A stretch of 64,000 bases of DNA from Fragum whitleyi (GCA_948146395.1 OX411557.1:34202077-34266076); one strand, 5' to 3'. Positions 32,880 to 43,476 are shown, numbered from the stretch's first letter. Numbers and translations: made by a program. The notes: generated by a model not told the origin, from the letters alone.

Positions 32880-33096
32880 TTAAATACGCCAAAATGACGA
32901 TTCCAGCGGCGACGTTAAATAGAAACATTTGATATGGTGGCACAGTAAGAATGTAAAGATGAAGTTGTGACATTTCCATGTAGTATTTTTTAGTAAAAGG
33001 CATTAGCCGAAATATCAAAAATATAGTATATTATTGTAAAGAATTAATTCTATTTTTTTTAAAACTAAATGCAAATATAACTCCGCCTACAAGATT

Positions 33097-33500
33097 ATGT
33101 GCGGAAAAAATGTACATAGGATTGTGCCGTCAGCTAAGATGTATGTTTACTTTTTTAACAGGCAAAATTTTCTTTTACAGCATAAATGTGACAAGCTGCA
33201 CGGAACAAAACCAAGTCTTCGAAAAGTATCTAATGTGACTAGCCTTTTCGACTTTCGAACTGACAGACTACAGCAAATACAGTTTCAGTTTCTGTCTAAT
33301 TCTGTGAAAGAAAAGAAGAACTTCTACCTAGAGTATTGTTTATATTACTTACGGAACCGTAACTAAGAATTTAGGCGTAGACCGTAAGGCGACAAACTGT
33401 ATCTGTGCAATCAGTGCAAGTTAGAACAAAGAACAAAAAACAAAGACCTTTGATTTTGTTAAAGAAAAATAAGTTGAAACAAGTTGGCAAAATCTCACAC
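33097..33500 (+). pseudogene. Possible further zinc-finger remnants
   Basis: An open frame at 33097-33366 contains FNRQNFLLQHKCDKLHGTKP, reminiscent of a finger end plus linker. At about 33400 another frame reads KLYLCNQCKLEQRTKNKD. They lie just beyond the TTAA element and plausibly continue the same decayed zinc-finger array. The evidence is weak residue patterns only. Confidence 0.35.
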
Positions 33501-33596
33501 AAAAGCCCGTTACAATGCTGGTTGTCAAAGTATAAAAAACAACAACAAAAGAATAATTAGAAAATTAAGCTATGTAGAGTAACATTTTCTGTACAC

Positions 33597-33722
33597 TTCA
33601 GTCCGTAATCATGAGAGGAACATAACTCCCAAGTTTCAAGTCAATCGGACATAAGGTGACAGAGTTATGCTCCGGACAAAGGAGTGAATGCCACCGTCCG
33701 TCGGACGTCGGTCGCCATAGGT
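33597..33722 (-). repeat. Satellite-element fragment (minus)
   Basis: On the minus strand, GGCGACCGACGTCCGACGGA leads to CTCTGTCACCTTATGTCCGA and TTGACTTGAAACTTGGGAG. This is a TCCG-rich tract followed by one diverged copy of the block shared by all satellite elements here. No ends are preserved. Confidence 0.5.
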
Positions 33723-33837
33723 GATCACGTATTGCTTTTGACAGAAGTACAACAATCGCAAGGCCGAAGAGAACCCTTAGGTTAAAGACATGTCGTTAAA
33801 TCAGTTAAAAGGGGTCGCGGCCATCAGACGATCAATG

Positions 33838-34139
33838 GTCAGCCCGTTTAGCTAGGTTAAGCACAAGACTTCAAAACCATTGAAGTTCGACGGCGTGGGT
33901 TCAAACCCGGGCTGGCACACTAACAAAACTAATTGTCTTTCGGATGTGAGACGTTAAACCGAGGCCCCGTGAGACGGTGTTTTACACCGAGCACGTTAAA
34001 GAACCATGGTGGATCTTAGCAGTAGTTTCGTCATGTATCCTTGCACTATCCTCCGTAACAACTAAACGTCTTCTGGGCGCGTCGCTCATATGGGCATGTG
34101 CTACGGTAGCGACGATAAATAAACGGAAATACAAACAAA
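33838..34139 (+). mobile_element. SINE family 2, full length with 13-bp TSD
   Basis: A perfect 13-bp direct repeat CAGACGATCAATG flanks it (33825-33837, 34140-34152). The head GTCAGCCCGTTTAGCTAGGT contains an A-box-like motif and GTGGGTTCAAACCCGGGCTG contains a B-box; together they form a tRNA-like module with a long variable region. The body includes GGATGTGAGACGTTAAACCG and GCACGTTAAAGAACC. The tail ends TAAACGGAAATACAAACAAA. Pol III transcription and LINE-supplied reverse transcription are expected for such elements. A tail-only copy lies at 15765. Confidence 0.85.
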
Positions 34140-34152
34140 CAGACGATCAATG

Positions 34153-35712
34153 TACGGTGTTGTGCTTGGAAATCTTTACCGCATCATCCTATTGTAACCG
34201 CTGTCACCATAAGGGGACATGCGACGGTCGTAAGATCTAAGTGAATGATGCCATCGTCTCCAAAGGGGATGCCCATGCAGCCCAATCAGCGAGTCTTGTG
34301 ATAGGTTTGGAAATACTTCGAGCACAGCACAATTTTGTGTTCACATTCGTCGTAAAAAACGTACAATATCAAATGTTCCGTACGATTTTTTTTCAAAATA
34401 TTTCCCTACATCTTTATCCTGGTTAAATACAGGATTCTCAGAATAAAAATACACCTCTATGAAACTAACAAGGATGTACTTTAATTTTGAAGTTATATTT
34501 GTTGATTGATTATGAGCTGCAGTGACAGGTTAGTTTTTTTTTAAATAATAGCCATTTGTTGTTTTACCAACTTTACTCACAAGGCAATAATAAAGTTGTA
34601 TCTTTTGATCATGTGTCGTTATTGTTAAACATATATTGACTAATTTCTAATGATGTGCCAACATAGTTAACGATTAGTTTCCAGATTTTTTTTCCTGACG
34701 TGTTACCATTTTTTATTTGTGGGAAAGTATTTTTATTAAAGAAAGTATTGATATAGATTAATTTTAATCGAAGATGATTGTGTCCTTATTTATAGATGTC
34801 GCAGATGGTCCGAAATTGACAAAGAACTGAAAAATATTTCATACAAGCAATATCAGTATTTAGAGAATTGAATACTATTCAACCTGACATGTTGAATCGT
34901 TATTCTTAATTGATACAACTACCTACGACCAACAGTCGATTATGTTTATTTCTCGTATAAATTCGCGTTTTCATATGGTTTGGCTTCACATAAACATTTG
35001 TAGATAATCACATATTAACCAACACACCAGCAATACTCTTCTTCAATTAACCAATATACCATCTTCAATTAACCATGTCTTTGAAAAAAATTAAATATTC
35101 ACTAAAAATGATTTAACCGTGGACCATCAATGTTATAAGAGGCAAATACGAAGAACCCAATACAACTTCATCTGTAACAACCGACACTTGGCAAGAGTTT
35201 GCTTTTTTTGAAATCAAATAGCCATTTAAAAGATTTTCTTCATAAGTGAATTTATTTCAAGTTTAACATTCTTGATAAATGAAGATCAAGACAAAGAGGT
35301 AGCGCAAAGTGCAATGAAAAGCGTTTACTTAGTCTGGGGTGATCCATTTTAAATTCATTCGATACAATCTCCAAAATTACGAACATTCCGTACGACATGT
35401 GCATTGTTTACAAAAATTACCTATATAATCATAGCAAACCAACATACAAAATCATAGACAAGCATTTTACGGTAACATCGTTAAACACCAGTGAACTTTA
35501 TCGCAGTGAATTTTTCTTCCTCTTTCTGTCCATAATTTATCTACGTGTATTTGTCCTGATCTCTGTAACAACAACTTTAAGACTTACAATAAATACGTGT
35601 AATGTCTATTTGATTTCTATATGGACCGACATTTTGCCGAAAATCTCTAAAATAAATCAATGATACGTATTTTTTCTTGTCATATCATTATTTCCATATG
35701 ATACCATTTTTA
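34153..35712. other. Non-coding stretch with one dispersed-repeat copy
   Basis: Apart from the inverted partner of 28320-28395 at 35420-35490, nothing recognisable was found. Open frames at 34241-34426 and 35397-35663 look like chance. Confidence 0.4.
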
Positions 35713-36238
35713 AGTTGGAATGCGGAGCAATTCCAACTTAGATTTAACAAAACCGCAAAATGAACACAAAATAATTTCATTTCGGGTTTTTTGAGAACAC
35801 ATATCACGTGAACAGGATGTGAATACACTTCGGTCTATTTTGTATATCTCAACTTGACAAAGACATACAGTTTATTTCATCAAAAAGTAATAATGCTGTT
35901 CAATTACACAACTATCACTTCATGTATGTTATTAACACGCTAATTTATGTTTTAAACGATATTTATTGAAAGTTGCGTATGAATATATTAGTATCACGTG
36001 TTTGCATTACTATATTTGGAAGTCATGTGACAAGTCAAGTCCAATAAGGTAAGATCGACAATGGCACTAGCCAATCACGTGATCTGCTTATTTGGTAATG
36101 TCGCGATCTGTTTTCTCAGTATTGTGGCATTAGCACAGACCAATCACGTGATCTGCTTATTTGGTAAGGTCGCGACCTGTTTTTCGTAGAATTATGTTAT
36201 AGCTTCTTTTAAAGGTATAGTTTCTCTTTCTGGACGAC
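35713..36238 (-). repeat. ~0.53-kb dispersed repeat, copy 2 (minus)
   Basis: Reverse-complement partner of 14995-15533. It starts with the hairpin AAGTTGGAATGCGGAGCAAT / TTCCAACTT and ends with the two-copy ATCTGCTTATTTGGTAA segment. Both copies keep the hairpin at the same end, which supports a defined element boundary. Confidence 0.75.
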
Positions 36239-37560
36239 CTTATTAATCATTTAACTTTTGACAAGGTGTTATATTGTAAATATCTGTCTAAGCTACGAAA
36301 TAAATACCTTTTCTTAAAGTGATGATACACTTTTAAAGTTAGTAAATATTTATGCAACATATTGTCGTTTGTTCTCCGTCATATTGCAGTTATCTACATG
36401 AATGTTTCATCGGAAAAACCCAATACTTATCCAATAAAACCCTTGTCACCACATCTTTTATTGAATTATGAATATCTTTGCCCAATTGCATTCCATCACC
36501 AAGCTATTTGAAACAAACCAACTAGTTCAACTTGTTTTCTTCACATTCTTACACATCAACGCGTTTAAGAGCACCATCACAAAGCTAGTTACTTCGTGAA
36601 ATTGACATTCATCTCAATAAAAACATTCTTAATCGCTCACTCAGCGCCCCATTCATTCATTCATAACACTCACTCAAACCATTCAAAAACACTCAAAGTT
36701 ATTAAAAAAATGAGATTAACATGTACACTCAAAATGAATTAAGCAAGAACCAAATCGCGATTTCACTGACATAAATGAATGAAGCGTTTGATTGGTTCTT
36801 GACGAAATAAAAAGCTATTCATTGAACTTTTATGCATATTTTATATAGGTTTTAAATATCGCTAATTTTGTTCATCCTGAACAAAATAAGCGACATTGGA
36901 TTCCCTCCCATAAATTTCACTCAAAACTCGCTCCGCGCACTCATTCATTCAACATCATGCTTAAATCATTCCAAAGTCGTTCACCTTATCAATTTCACTA
37001 TGTTATTAACTGTACCTCCAACTCAGAAATAGAGGAGCATAATTATATTGATTTCATCATGTCTGTCTCTCAGTCCATTGACCTTTTGCTTTCCACTAGA
37101 TAAACGGAGAAGCAATTGACCTACAATAACGAAACTTTACACAAATATTGCCCATAACCCAAAGAAATGCGCTATTGTTTCGGGATCATACATGTCACGG
37201 TCATCAATAAATTTCAACAGTTAACAGTTTCCACTCTAACTGAACAGCCAATTGACCCAAATCATAAAACTTGACACAAATGTTGTCAATGACCCGAGAA
37301 AATGCCCAATTTTGGAGTCACAAAGGTCGAAATCACAATTGAACTTCGTCCAAAAATTGTCTTGAGATTCCAACTCATGAAGTTAAAGTCTTCCCTGCGA
37401 AAATAGCTTTTCATCATGGACAAATCACTTATTGAGGTCAACTTTGCGACACTTCTAATGGAGCAGAAGTTTATTGAAAAGTAACATAAAAACTGTTTTG
37501 AGTGTATAAGTGTTCGCCTGTGCGTCCATTAGTCGGCTGTATGGTCCGTATCATTTTCTT
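36239..37560. other. Non-coding stretch, no feature recognised
   Basis: CACTCA/TTCATTCA-rich short motifs occur around 36560-36720 and again near 36930. No exon, element end or long frame is visible. Confidence 0.4.
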
Positions 37561-37567
37561 CCTTTTG

Positions 37568-38414
37568 AGTTCACCTTACCAACGTGCTCAAGGGGAGCTT
37601 AAGGATCACCCTGACTTCGTTTGAATTGGGGTTTTACGTCGCTTTCAACAATCTCTCAGTTATATCGCGACGACTGGAGCACCTAACGATGGATTCCTGG
37701 TATTTCTCACACCAGTACTACCACCACATCCCTTTCCTAGCCTCCAGTTGCTATTCCACATAGGTTTACGATTATCTACCCATTGGTGGAAGACAAATGT
37801 CGGAAAGGATAAGTGCCGCGGCCGGGGATCGAACCCTTGCGAATTTAGACCCCTGGATTAGAAGTCCGGCGCGCTACCAACTGCGCTATTGCCGCGGCCC
37901 CTGACTTCGTCGTCCGTCGTATGTCGTCAACTTTCTTAAAACGTCTTCTACTCCTAAACCGCTAGGCCAATTTCAATGAAATTTTGCCAGAATGTTCCCT
38001 GGGTGTCCCTTTTTAAAATTGTTGCCATATTCTAATTGGCCAGCAAATATGGTAATGGCAAAGCGGGGCCTATTTTGAGCTCAAAATCTTTGAAAGACAT
38101 CTCCTCCTGAACCACTGGGCAGATTTCAATGAAACTTTTCAAGAATGTTCCTTTGACGACCCTCTTCAAATATTGTTGGCCAAATTTTTATTAGCCCATT
38201 GATATGGGCGTGGCAGGGTAAGGGATAATTTTGAGTCTCCTCTGTAATGAATGGGTTGGCAGGGTCTATTTTGTCTGCTAATAATTCGAATAATGTCTCC
38301 TTTTCAACAGTTAGGCAAGTTTGAATGAATCTTTGCCAGAAAGTTTCTTTGATAAGATCCACTGGTCCAATCGAATTCAAGTGAGCGGTTAAGGGCCATT
38401 CTGGCCCTCTTGTT
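37568..38414 (+). mobile_element. Satellite-bearing element, end type 1, split by a SINE
   Basis: It has a degraded 5' end (AGTTCACCTTACCAACGTGC, then TCAAGGGGAGCTTAAGGATC) and a TCCGTCGTATGTCGTC tract. Two to three ~155-bp monomers follow. The 3' end is AAGTGAGCGGTT, hairpin AGGGCCATTCTGGCCCT, CTTGTT. A SINE with its own 12-bp duplication interrupts it at 37621-37898. Confidence 0.8.
37621..37898 (-). mobile_element. SINE family 1, full length with 12-bp TSD
   Basis: A direct repeat CCCTGACTTCGT (37609-37620, 37899-37910) flanks it. On the minus strand it starts with a tRNA-like head: GCCGCGGCAATAGCGCAGTT, A-box TAGCGCAGTTGGTAGCGCG, anticodon-like loop CTTCTAA (a TCT, arginine-type anticodon) and B-box GGTTCGATCCC. 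The body has GGAGGCTAGGAAAGGG and AATACCAGGAATCC. The 3' tail is AAGCGACGTAAAACCCCAAT. Fragments of the same family lie at 12633, 24373 and 55422. It is younger than the satellite element it interrupts. Confidence 0.88.
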
Positions 38415-38499
38415 ATAATTTTTCTGTCATCAGATTCAGGCCTGTGTAACGATTCAGGGTTTAAGCGTCTCTCGTCGTTGAAATATATTGATTTATATA

Positions 38500-38643
38500 C
38501 GCCCGTCAAAAGACGAGACGTTTTATGTGATCACCTGTGGTGGGCGGAAGGCGTCAGCTACGCTAGTAGCTTGAGGTCACCGTCTCTCGAACGCATTCCA
38601 ACTTATCAGTACTTTCAGTACTTTGATTTTTATCAGAGGGTAA
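38500..38643 (-). repeat. Dispersed repeat, minus copy of 13803-13945
   Basis: Shares GACGAGACG, GTGGGCGGxAGGCGTCAGC, GTCACCGTCTCTxGAACGCA and ATCAGTACTTTCAGTACTTT with the reverse complement of 13803-13945. Confidence 0.65.
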
Positions 38644-39163
38644 AACAATGATTTTGTCCGTCCTTTTGCATGACAGTTGTCTGCCTATCACACCTACGTG
38701 TTTGTGTTATAAACAGGAACAGCGCACTGTCCTTCAAAAAATAATTCTGATTTGCAAACGGGTCGAGTCAAAATTGACAGTTATTCGGTTTTTAATTCAA
38801 ACAAGTATTCTTATGGAATAAAATTTGTCTTGGTAATTGAATGCAATGGTTATCAAATGTGGATACGTTATGTTTTTTAACAAACTTTTATTTGACTGAT
38901 CTTGATAATAATTTCTAGTCTGAGGTGTACCCCAGATTGCCTCTTTCAGACTAATCAAAATTAATGGTCGATGGAATTTTCACGAGGAAACCCCAACAGA
39001 CACACAGAAGAAATTCCGTATTCCTAGCATGACGATGTAAAGTCGTGGTCAGGTTTTTGTGAACTTACATTTTCTAATACTATACCATAAAACCGGCTGA
39101 ATCGGACACGGTCCGGTTATCACGAACACAATTAAGTTATTGTCGCAGACTGACAGTGGGTAT

Positions 39164-39331
39164 TTATTGACAATTATTTGTCGGTCTTGGAGTGTTCCTT
39201 TCCAAAACATCTCGAAGATATTGGTAAATAGCATAATAAACTTCGTTCATATGAAGTTTTATAGGCCTCTCACGATTGCCTTGCTCCAGAATTTCACTTT
39301 CTCGGGATAATAAGTACTTTTCTATGCAGTT
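39164..39331 (-). CDS. Possible minus-strand terminal exon, unrecognised
   Basis: A good acceptor (TTTCATTTACCCCAG) on the minus strand opens NCIEKYLLSRESEILEQGNR, continues ERPIKLHMNEVYYAIYQYLR and ends NNCQ-stop after 55 codons. The composition is protein-like and helical (amphipathic YYAIYQYLRDVLER). An AATAAA overlaps the stop codon. No upstream exon or family was recognised, so the rest of the gene may lie beyond 41 kb or be lost. Confidence 0.4.
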   Translation of the reverse strand, partial: NCIEKYLLSRESEILEQGNRERPIKLHMNEVYYAIYQYLRDVLERNTPRPTNNCQ

Positions 39332-39430
39332 CTGGGGTAAATGAAACAAACGATTTTATTCTGTGTTCACTACCTCACCTCTATGTGAATTTTTATGAAG
39401 TAAATCCCCTAAACAATAAACTTTTTCAAT

Positions 39431-39536
39431 GTTTAAAGTCGTCAAGTGAGAAAAAAGTAGTGTATTCGAACACCGTTACGTTCGGGAGGTGGTTGACTCC
39501 GGATACACTATTTTTTTCTCGCTAGACGACTTTAAA
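39431..39536. repeat. Foldback repeat, ~35-bp arms
   Basis: TTTAAAGTCGTCAAGTGAGA (39432) pairs with the inverse TCTCGCTAGACGACTTTAAA (39517), including AGTGTAT / ATACACT. The loop is about 36 bp. It is another small palindromic element. Confidence 0.7.
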
Positions 39537-39840
39537 CTTTCATTTTCCTGAAGCATTCATCAAGTGTTCATTATTATTAAACCATGTCTATAGATGTTTA
39601 CAATTTAGTGTAAACAAATGAATACTAGCTTTGTATGTTTCATATGGATGTCTATTTTTTCAATGTAATTGTATATGCTTATAGAAGGAATAATAATTAT
39701 ATTTTATAGCTGCGTGGTGATATGGTGCCATATCACGGAAATGTGGGCCTTTATGAATAAAATTCTATGTTATCACAACTCCTCGTATATGAATAGATTT
39801 ACATTAAACTTTCACAGAATGACCCTCATCATGTTACCAA

Positions 39841-39960
39841 GTCAAAGTCAAAGTCAAATATCTTTATTTTGCAAAAAACATACTTTTCATTAGGCTGAAC
39901 ATAAATACAAATTCTCATTACAATTGAACAAAAAATACCCTTTCTAGGTTATCTTGATTT
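39841..39960 (-). repeat. LINE 3'-end remnant with (TTTGAC)n tail
   Basis: Minus-strand reading gives GCAAAATAAAGATATTTGAC followed by TTTGACTTTGAC. The AAATAAAGATAT motif is the same as at the LINE tail near 921, but the tail unit is 6 bp. No coding part is recognisable upstream. Confidence 0.4.
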
Positions 39961-40088
39961 AATAAAATATGCCTTAACTCTCACTTTGACATTAACTGAT
40001 ACGCTCTCTAACTAGATTAACTAGATCCAAGCTTTTTAGTTTCTTAATTAATTGAGTCCTAATTGGTCATAGACTTGTTGAACAAAAA

Positions 40089-40127
40089 TGCCAGTGGAGC
40101 AGTACATGCTACTATAAGCCTCTTGTT
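40089..40127 (+). repeat. Isolated satellite-element 3' terminus, type 2
   Basis: GCCAGTGGAGCAGTACATGC, then TACTATAAGCCTCTTGTTT, is the type-2 end seen at 18203-18242, with an imperfect hairpin. Nothing of the core survives upstream. A single monomer of the 51-kb family lies nearby at about 40640-40760. Confidence 0.6.
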
Positions 40128-41089
40128 TAAAATTTATGAACCTGAAAACGAGACGGTATGCGGTTATACCGATTTGTAATTATAACAAACAATCGACATT
40201 TATCAGTATGAGTATTATAATCGGGTATCTCCTGTAATGGTATCTCAAACAATTATATATCGTAGGCAACCTTATTACAATCCTTAGTTTAAAACAGGAT
40301 TTTTGAACTTCCTTGTCTATTTGATAACATTTAATGTCACTAAACTTAACGCGACGATCAACTCCGTCTGTAATGTTTCAAACATGTTTAATATTTAGAG
40401 GCCATGTTATTCTACCCTTCACTCTCGTGCGCAGATACATGATATGTATACATGTATATATGATTAAAGCCCCCGTCTGCGTTAAGAGTATAAAAACCGC
40501 TATTTCGTGAACATTCTTTGATTAATTATTTCTGATATATCTTGGGTCAAGCTCTACCAAAGTTGTACAAATAAATGAAATCCACCCTTTACTTTCCCTT
40601 TACCCTTAACAAAAAGGGTGAAAATTTGAAACTCTTCAAAATTCTTCTTCTCTGAAACCAGAAGGCAGAAAGCTTTCATATTTGGTATGTAGTATCATCT
40701 AGTGGACCATTAACAAGTTTGATCATATCAAGACCCTGGGTTCATATTGTTTCTACGCATCGCGACGGTTTATATTAAAGATTTATGTTGGCTTATAAAC
40801 AAAAAGAACCTCTTAGATAGGCAATATCAAATTGAACAACATAGGTACTGTTTGTACTGTTTTTACCCGAAAAATATTCTACTCTCCTTTCAAATTTAAA
40901 TTTCATCATTGGTATGCAAAAACTACTAATTCTTATGTTTAATTGATCGTACCACGTGTATGGGTCCGCGGGTTTGGGTGGGGGATCGAAGGTCAAGTCG
41001 GTCTATACACTGTATAGACGGAGACGACATTTGATCGCTCACTTAAAATTGTGGATACATACGTGGCTACTATAGCGATATTTGTAATC

Positions 41090-41477
41090 ATGGCGCGTGT
41101 ATGCATCTCTATGTGCGTGTGAGTGTTTTTTGTGTATGAGAGAGTGTGTGTGTATGTGTGTGAGCCTTTTTTCACGTGTGATTAGTATATATTGTTGTAG
41201 ACGATGTATGTTATGAACATAACATAACATAACATAATCTTTTTTCCCCCAGTAATACATACATTATACATGGGGATATTAAACAAAAAATATTTCAGAC
41301 TGAAGAGGATAGATATAGTGACTAGGTTAAGTTCGGGATATATAATGGTTAGTTAAATCAAAGATAGTGTAAATTTTGGTTGATATTGGAGAGATGCGGG
41401 GAATGTCCTAATAAGTCAAAGTAGAGGTCATTCTATAACGTTCCTATTTTCACTGGCGAGGAATTCCCGCGTAATTC
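41090..41477. other. Non-coding stretch with TG-rich repeat
   Basis: A GTGTGTGTATGTGTGTGAG-type tract occupies about 41095-41165 and (AACAT)n occupies 41217-41236. This lies just 3' of the L1-like ORF1 remnant on its own strand; no ORF2 remnant is recognisable here. Confidence 0.5.
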
Positions 41478-41782
41478 CTACCTTGGCATAGAGTTAGAGC
41501 GGTTATGAAGCTGAGAGTCGTAGCGCCCTAGATCCCATGGCTTGAAGATATTCGGTTCCTGAGCGGCACCATTGCCGTGCTGCAGAGAGGGGGCGTGCGA
41601 GCGGCGAGTACGAGAGCGAGAACGGGACTCTCGACGGGAAGCTCGACTGGGTTTATCCTCGAGAGAGCGTTGATCCAAACTGCTGTCTGACGTACGGCTG
41701 TAGTTACGAGATTGTCCACCAGGACTATGGGGATCGTTATTATTGTGGTGTGCACGTGAATATCGGGGTTTGTGTTCACTGG
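41478..41782 (-). pseudogene. L1-like ORF1 remnant, 3' part
   Basis: Minus-strand frame continuing from the middle part: SEHKPRYSRAHHNNNDPHSP, then a serine/arginine-rich stretch (SRRESRSRSRTRRSHAP), PNIFKPWDLGRYDSQLHNRS and a stop. The frame joins that of 44058-44206 across the transposon insertion (ACC for Thr is formed at the TA site). The tail is basic, as expected for a nucleic-acid-binding ORF1 protein. Confidence 0.7.
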
Positions 41783-41892
41783 TACAGTCCGACCGACCAA
41801 CATTGCAAGTGACGTCATGTTTTGTTTATCATTTTACTGTCTTGATAAACATTTAAGGTTTCAAAATAGTTTAAATATCTCAATTGGGTAAA

Positions 41893-41965
41893 TGCGAAAA
41901 TAGCTCAGGTAGATAATGGGCAAGAACAATCATTTCAACCGTGTAAAGTACAGAGGTTCGAGCCT
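41893..41965 (+). other. tRNA-like segment inside transposon left end
   Basis: TAGCTCAGGTAGATAATGGG resembles an A-box and AGAGGTTCGAGCC resembles a B-box, with plausible spacing. It lies 108 bp inside the left end; another tRNA-like segment points inward from the right end (43890-43960). Folding as a real tRNA was not checked, and the acceptor stem is not obvious. Confidence 0.35.
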
Positions 41966-42216
41966 TATAAAGTACCATTTTTTATTTATTTGCAATATAA
42001 GTTTCTATTTTATGTATTTTCAAAATCTAATGTAATAAAATTAATTATTCTAAATAGATTCGTTTTTTTATTTTTATTTTTTTTATTTATATATATATAA
42101 ACTGATGTGTTTTTTTATAATTATTATTATATTTTTTTTTTTTAATTTCTAAATATCTATGACAAAAAATTGGACAGAAAAATACATGTTTTGAAGCCAT
42201 TTGAAGTAAGATCACA

Positions 42217-43407
42217 TCACAATTCTTCAGTGGTGTCAGTTTCGGAACCATCATCAGTCGAAGAGGCTGTGTTAGTACCTTCATCACTGGATGTAACTGT
42301 GATGATCAGTTTCTCCATTTCCTCTTCCACTGCAATGTCCGTAGAGCGATATTTGGCCTCCAATTCTTCCACGTGCCTGCAACAAGACATCCAGACCTCA
42401 GACGTGATCGACTTCAGCGACTCTTCTATCAGATTGGTTGTCTCTGAACTTCTGAAGGTCACGTTTCTCTGTGCAACATTCCCCTTAACTCTCGCCCAAA
42501 TCATCTCTATTGCGTTAAGGTCCGCATGGTATGGTGGTAGACGGACGCAGTCATGACCATGATCTTGAAAGAGGGAATCCATTACATACTGCGGCTCTGT
42601 GGATCTATGGGTTTTGCACAGTTCTAAAAGTTCTGCCTTCAACATCTTGGGAGTAAAAGCGACCCCTTTCCTTGACAACCAAGTCTGAATGTCCGCCTTC
42701 CTGTTCGCTGTTGTAGGACATTTATCAATCTGTATATTGTGGTATGGGGCGTTATCGATGACGATGACGGATCTAGGGGGTAGGTTCGGAATAAGTTTCT
42801 CCCTTAGCCATTTCATAAAGTTCTCCGAATTCATTTCATGATGATAATCCCCGCTTGTGGTCTTGGATTTGAATACTAGAGATGCACCGTCGATGAATCC
42901 ATCCTTAGTTCCTGCATGTACCACAATAAATCGTTCGCCCTTTCCAAAAGGGACCTTAAAGGCCATATCGTCTGATTGCCACGACCTGGGTACAGTGTGC
43001 GTCGAGTGCACATAGGTTTCATCTGTGAACACGATCGTTCGTCCTTCATCCCCATAGTCTTTCATTTTGCGCAGATACTGAATGCGCTTGGCAACCACGT
43101 CCGTTCTCTCCATCAAGATACTTCTGTTGTTTTGTGTCTTTTTCCAATGGAAGCCAAGTTTATGAAGAGTTTTTCTTAGAGATTCTCTTTGCCCAGTGTA
43201 TCCTATTCTTTCTCTCAATTCTTTAAGCAGGATCCGCACGTTCGGCACGATTCGCTGGTGTAGAATAAGATCATGGATTGTGCGGCGGATAACGTCCTTG
43301 TCGAAATCGTCCATTTCCATCTGTTTCGACGGGCGCCTCTTCTCTACAGCTTCAAAGCCGTTGCTTTGCATCCTGTAAAGAGTCGACTGGGATACGCCTA
43401 AGTACAT
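42217..43407 (-). CDS. DD82E transposase of the IS630/Tc1/mariner superfamily
   Basis: 396 residues from the ATG at 43407. The N-terminus is helix-turn-helix-like (MYLGVSQSTLYRMQS, preceded in frame by VTSAVERAE). The DDE core has FTDET (D129), VIDNAPYHN (D218) and ADLNAIEMIW (E301), so 82 residues separate the second D and the E instead of the usual 34-41. It catalyses cut-and-paste DNA transposition at TA in the nucleus. The frame is open upstream of the ATG to a candidate acceptor TTTATCATTTCAG (exon start 43476), so an upstream exon may supply the true N-terminus. The C-terminus is acidic and Ser/Thr-rich. All catalytic residues are present. Confidence 0.9.
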   Translation of the reverse strand: MYLGVSQSTLYRMQSNGFEAVEKRRPSKQMEMDDFDKDVIRRTIHDLILHQRIVPNVRILLKELRERIGYTGQRESLRKTLHKLGFHWKKTQNNRSILMERTDVVAKRIQYLRKMKDYGDEGRTIVFTDETYVHSTHTVPRSWQSDDMAFKVPFGKGERFIVVHAGTKDGFIDGASLVFKSKTTSGDYHHEMNSENFMKWLREKLIPNLPPRSVIVIDNAPYHNIQIDKCPTTANRKADIQTWLSRKGVAFTPKMLKAELLELCKTHRSTEPQYVMDSLFQDHGHDCVRLPPYHADLNAIEMIWARVKGNVAQRNVTFRSSETTNLIEESLKSITSEVWMSCCRHVEELEAKYRSTDIAVEEEMEKLIITVTSSDEGTNTASSTDDGSETDTTEEL

Positions 43408-43476
43408 CTCAGCCCTCTCTACTGCAGATGTGACTGGTACATGAAGTTGTCCAGCTTCCTTCTCTTCTTTGCATAC
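43408..43476 (-). CDS. In-frame N-terminal extension of the transposase
   Basis: From GTA at 43476 to the codon before the ATG, 23 codons are open (VCKEEKEAGQLHVPVTSAVE, RAE) and complete the first helix of the helix-turn-helix. They are preceded by a pyrimidine-rich AG. No in-frame ATG exists before an upstream stop, so expression would need splicing from an unseen exon. Otherwise the protein starts inside its DNA-binding helix. Confidence 0.5.

Noticed and set aside
37821..37898. Functional tRNA-Arg gene
   Set aside because: The tRNA-like sequence is the head of a SINE with body, tail and target-site duplication, so it is not a stand-alone tRNA gene.
41528..41818. 96-codon minus-strand frame MTSLAMLVGRT... 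spanning the left transposon end
   Set aside because: It crosses the TIR boundary and is out of frame with the ORF1 remnant, whose own frame shows the recognisable continuation.
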